Of a stretch of 7,840 bases of DNA, positions 5,964-7,840 are shown in pieces. Position numbers and translations under genes: made by a program. Location of the stretch: the NCBI GenBank assembly GCA_028288905.1, contig JAQGHJ010000199.1:1-7840 (forward strand), written 5' to 3'. The stretch comes from Phycisphaerales bacterium. Lineage in GTDB: Bacteria > Planctomycetota > Phycisphaerae > Tepidisphaerales > Tepidisphaeraceae. Position 1 is the first letter of the stretch; each line of letters begins with the position of its first letter. Below the pieces are notes generated by a model that saw nothing but the letters and a program-made list of their open reading frames with translations, was not told where the DNA came from and searched no databases.

Positions 5964-6682
5964 GGAACCAGCCCTTGTCTCTGATACTCGCCGAGACGGT
6001 AGTACAGCTTACGGATGCTGATCCCCAGCTCGGCCGCCGCCGCGGACCGGTTCCCGCCGTGCTTGTGCAGCACGCCGAGGATGTGCCGCTGTTCGATCTC
6101 CTCGAGCGCACCGCCTCCGGCCGCCGCAGGCGGCGGAACGGTCGGCTCGCCCGAACCCGCCTTCGGGGCGGGAGTCGACTCGAAGCTCAGCACCCGCTCC
6201 TCGGCCGCCGCACGATCCGCCACGACCTGCCCGCGCCCCCGCCTCCGCGCCCGGTCGAGGGCGACCTCCAAGCTGCCCAGGGCGCAAGGCTTGGTGAGAA
6301 ACTCGACCACGTCAAGGTGGATCGCGGCCCGCGCCGCCTCCAGGTCGCCGAACCCCGTCAGGATGATGACCTGAAGGTCGTTGCCAAGCCGGCGCACCGA
6401 CTCCAGAAACGCGATCCCGCCCTTCCCGGGCAGGTTCAGGTCCAGGATCAGGATGTCGAACCGCTGCTGAGCCATCGCCCGCGCACCGGCCTCGGCGGAC
6501 GCGGTCAGCGTCGCGCGGAACCCCATCTCCTTCAGGGCCTCGCTCAGCATCGTGCGGACGCGGAGCTCGTCTTCGACGACGATGACCTCTCGGCCGGGGA
6601 TGAGGTTCGGCACGACCGCGGGAGTAGACGGTGAACGGTCGGCTGCCACGGGGTTCCTCGCAACTCTACGGCGGAGCGTCAC
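5960..6682 (-). CDS. Response regulator: receiver domain plus Fis-type HTH, no AAA+ domain
   Basis: This 240-residue two-component regulator has a receiver domain at about residues 31-145. It shows the acidic pair E37/D38, phospho-acceptor D81 (LILDLNLPG), T109 (ILTGF) and K131 (LTKP), so it looks phosphorylatable. A basic then Pro/Ala/Gly-rich linker of about 45 residues leads to a Fis/NtrC-type helix-turn-helix at 194-235 ([14 protein letters not shown]...LYYRL). The sigma-54-interacting AAA+ module of NtrC proteins is absent, so it resembles the ActR/RegA/PrrA layout and probably acts as a direct DNA-binding regulator. The GTG at 6682 overlaps the kinase stop as GTGA, but no ribosome-binding site precedes it. 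An in-frame GTG at 6649 has GAGGA 5 bases upstream and is a credible alternative; it would remove 11 residues outside the domain. The cognate kinase is the adjacent upstream gene. Confidence 0.92.
   Translation of the reverse strand: MTLRRRVARNPVAADRSPSTPAVVPNLIPGREVIVVEDELRVRTMLSEALKEMGFRATLTASAEAGARAMAQQRFDILILDLNLPGKGGIAFLESVRRLGNDLQVIILTGFGDLEAARAAIHLDVVEFLTKPCALGSLEVALDRARRRGRGQVVADRAAAEERVLSFESTPAPKAGSGEPTVPPPAAAGGGALEEIEQRHILGVLHKHGGNRSAAAAELGISIRKLYYRLGEYQRQGLVP
6655..6659 (-). promoter_or_regulatory. Possible Shine-Dalgarno site for an alternative regulator start at 6649
   Basis: The minus strand reads GAGGA followed by ACCCC and then an in-frame GTG at 6649-6647. The longer start at 6682 has no such site but overlaps the kinase stop codon, which is typical of coupled genes. 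The two possibilities cannot be separated from sequence alone. Confidence 0.4.
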
Positions 6683-7840
6683 GCGAGGTTCAGGACGGGC
6701 GCGACGCCGGCGGCCGCCACCACGGCCGCCGCGGCCCGCCCGATCGCAGGCAGCCGGACGACGAACCGGCTGCCCCGGCCGACACCGGCACTCTCCGCTC
6801 GGATCCGCCCGCCGTGGTTCTCGACGATCGCATGGGTGATCGACAGCCCCAGCCCCGTCCCCGGCTCGCCAGCCCCCCGCTTGGCGGTGAAGAACGGCTC
6901 GAACACCTGTTCGAGCGTCTCCCGGCTCATCCCCTTGCCGTTGTCCTCGACCGACAGTTCAACCCAGTCGTCGAACCGCCGGCCGCCGATCCGCACCTCG
7001 CCCCCACCGCCGGTCGGGACGGCCTCCAGCGCGTTGATCGTCAGGTTCAGCAGGACCTGCTTCATCTCGGTCGGGTTGGCGACCACCTCCAGCGGTTCGG
7101 CCGGCTCGAACGCCACCACCACGCGCCGGTCGCGGTAGTTCCGCAGGCCCTTGGTCAACACGGCGACCTGGCGGGCGACGTCGTCCAAGGCCAGCGGGGC
7201 CCGCCCGTCCGTCCCGCCGCGGGCGAGCGACAGCAGCCGGGTCGTGATCTCCTTACAGCGGAACGCCTCGTCCCGGATGATCGTCTGGGCGTCGAGGGCG
7301 GCGGCCAGCGCTTCGGCCTCCGCCTCGGACCCCGGGCCGTCGGCGTCGGCCCCGGCTTCACCCAGCATCACCCGCCGCAGCCCCTTGCCCGCCAGCTCGG
7401 CGTACCCGGAAATGACGCTCAGCGGGTTGTTGATCTCGTGGGCCACCCCGGCCGCTAGAAATCCGACGCTCGCTAGCCGCTCGGACCGGACCAGCTCGCG
7501 GCTGCGGGCGATGACCTTCGCTTCTAGGTCGCGGTATAGGGCGGACAGATCGCGGGCCAGCCCGTTGAAGTGCCCGGCTAAGTCGCGGAACTCGCGGTCC
7601 CCGCGGGCCCGAACCTCCTCGCGGTAGTCTCGGGCGGCGCTACGTTGCATGTCGTCCCGCAGCCACAGCAGCGGGCGGACGAGCGACCGGTACTGCTTGA
7701 CGAACACCGTCGCGGCGACGGCGGCGACGACGGACAACAGGACGTACGCGGCCGCCGCCCGGCGGGACGCCAGGGCCGCCGACGCGGCCGTGTGGTGGCG
7801 GGCGGCTCGGGCGGCCGTCGTCGTGGCGGCGGCGAGCGAC
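6679..7840 (-). CDS. Membrane sensor histidine kinase (HAMP-HisKA-HATPase), N-terminus truncated by window edge
   Basis: The reading frame is open to the right edge. A TTG at 7737 could be read as a start, but it falls inside a hydrophobic helix (AAAAYVLLSVVAAVAATVFV), so the true start and sensor domain lie off the window. After this membrane segment come a HAMP-like region (VRPLLWLRDDMQRSAARDY, then a stretch ending DLAGHFNGLARDL), a coiled-coil linker, and the HisKA H-box (GVAHEINNPLSVISGY) with phospho-accepting His at 7438-7440. Next are an acidic insert (EAGADADGPGSEAEAEA), the N-box (LNLTINALEA, Asn 7033-7035), the G1 box DNGKGM (6928-6945), an F-box (FEPFFTAK) and the G2 box GTGLGLSI (about 6838-6861). 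All catalytic boxes look intact, and the core resembles NtrB-like kinases. It should autophosphorylate and transfer to D81 of the overlapping regulator gene's product. The protein ends in an unusual Ala/Val-rich tail. Confidence 0.94.
   Translation of the reverse strand, partial: SLAAATTTAARAARHHTAASAALASRRAAAAYVLLSVVAAVAATVFVKQYRSLVRPLLWLRDDMQRSAARDYREEVRARGDREFRDLAGHFNGLARDLSALYRDLEAKVIARSRELVRSERLASVGFLAAGVAHEINNPLSVISGYAELAGKGLRRVMLGEAGADADGPGSEAEAEALAAALDAQTIIRDEAFRCKEITTRLLSLARGGTDGRAPLALDDVARQVAVLTKGLRNYRDRRVVVAFEPAEPLEVVANPTEMKQVLLNLTINALEAVPTGGGGEVRIGGRRFDDWVELSVEDNGKGMSRETLEQVFEPFFTAKRGAGEPGTGLGLSITHAIVENHGGRIRAESAGVGRGSRFVVRLPAIGRAAAAVVAAAGVAPVLNLA

Noticed and set aside
7735..7737. 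TTG as the start of the histidine kinase
   Set aside because: It lies inside a continuous hydrophobic helix and the frame stays open to the window edge, so the gene is truncated and does not start here.

Overview
This is a high-GC bacterial window, judged by eye, that reads as Planctomycetota and probably Gemmataceae or a relative. Three lines of evidence support this. A large secreted-type protein opens with a basic N-terminus ending in GLEDRRLYS. A prepilin-like protein has the [12 protein letters not shown] leader and the C-terminal 'H...AD.HVEF' block that is heavily multiplied in planctomycetes. A histidine kinase and response regulator of a planctomycete-like style sit beside them. The taxonomic call is inference from gene content, not a database result.

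Layout. The left edge (3-1346, + strand) holds the C-terminal half of a UvrA-family tandem ABC ATPase; the rest lies off the window. A 141-base convergent gap follows, with a perfect 16-bp hairpin and a U4 tract that serve the minus-strand gene. Positions 1488-4604 (- strand) encode a 1038-residue protein made of a planctomycete-type N-terminus, seven FG-GAP/VCBS calcium-loop repeats (one likely seven-bladed propeller), six Ig-like repeats of about 95-100 residues, and a Gly/Pro-rich basic tail. A 420-base non-coding stretch (4605-5024) carries a perfect 15-bp hairpin and a short direct repeat.

The right end (5025-7840, - strand) is a tightly packed three-gene set in transcription order. It begins with a membrane HAMP/HisKA/HATPase histidine kinase, whose N-terminus is off the window. 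Next is a receiver plus Fis-type HTH response regulator with no AAA+ domain. Last is a prepilin-like (H-X9-DG/DUF1559-type) protein. The kinase and regulator overlap by GTGA, and the regulator and prepilin gene by ATGA, so all three are probably co-transcribed and translationally coupled.

How the parts may work together. The kinase probably phosphorylates the regulator at Asp81. The unusual point is that the third coupled product is a pilin-like exported protein rather than another signalling protein. The large adhesin-like gene downstream lies on the same strand but is separated by a hairpin and has its own Shine-Dalgarno sequence, so it is probably a separate transcription unit. The UvrA-like gene appears unrelated. 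No RNA genes, CRISPR arrays or insertion sequences were seen.
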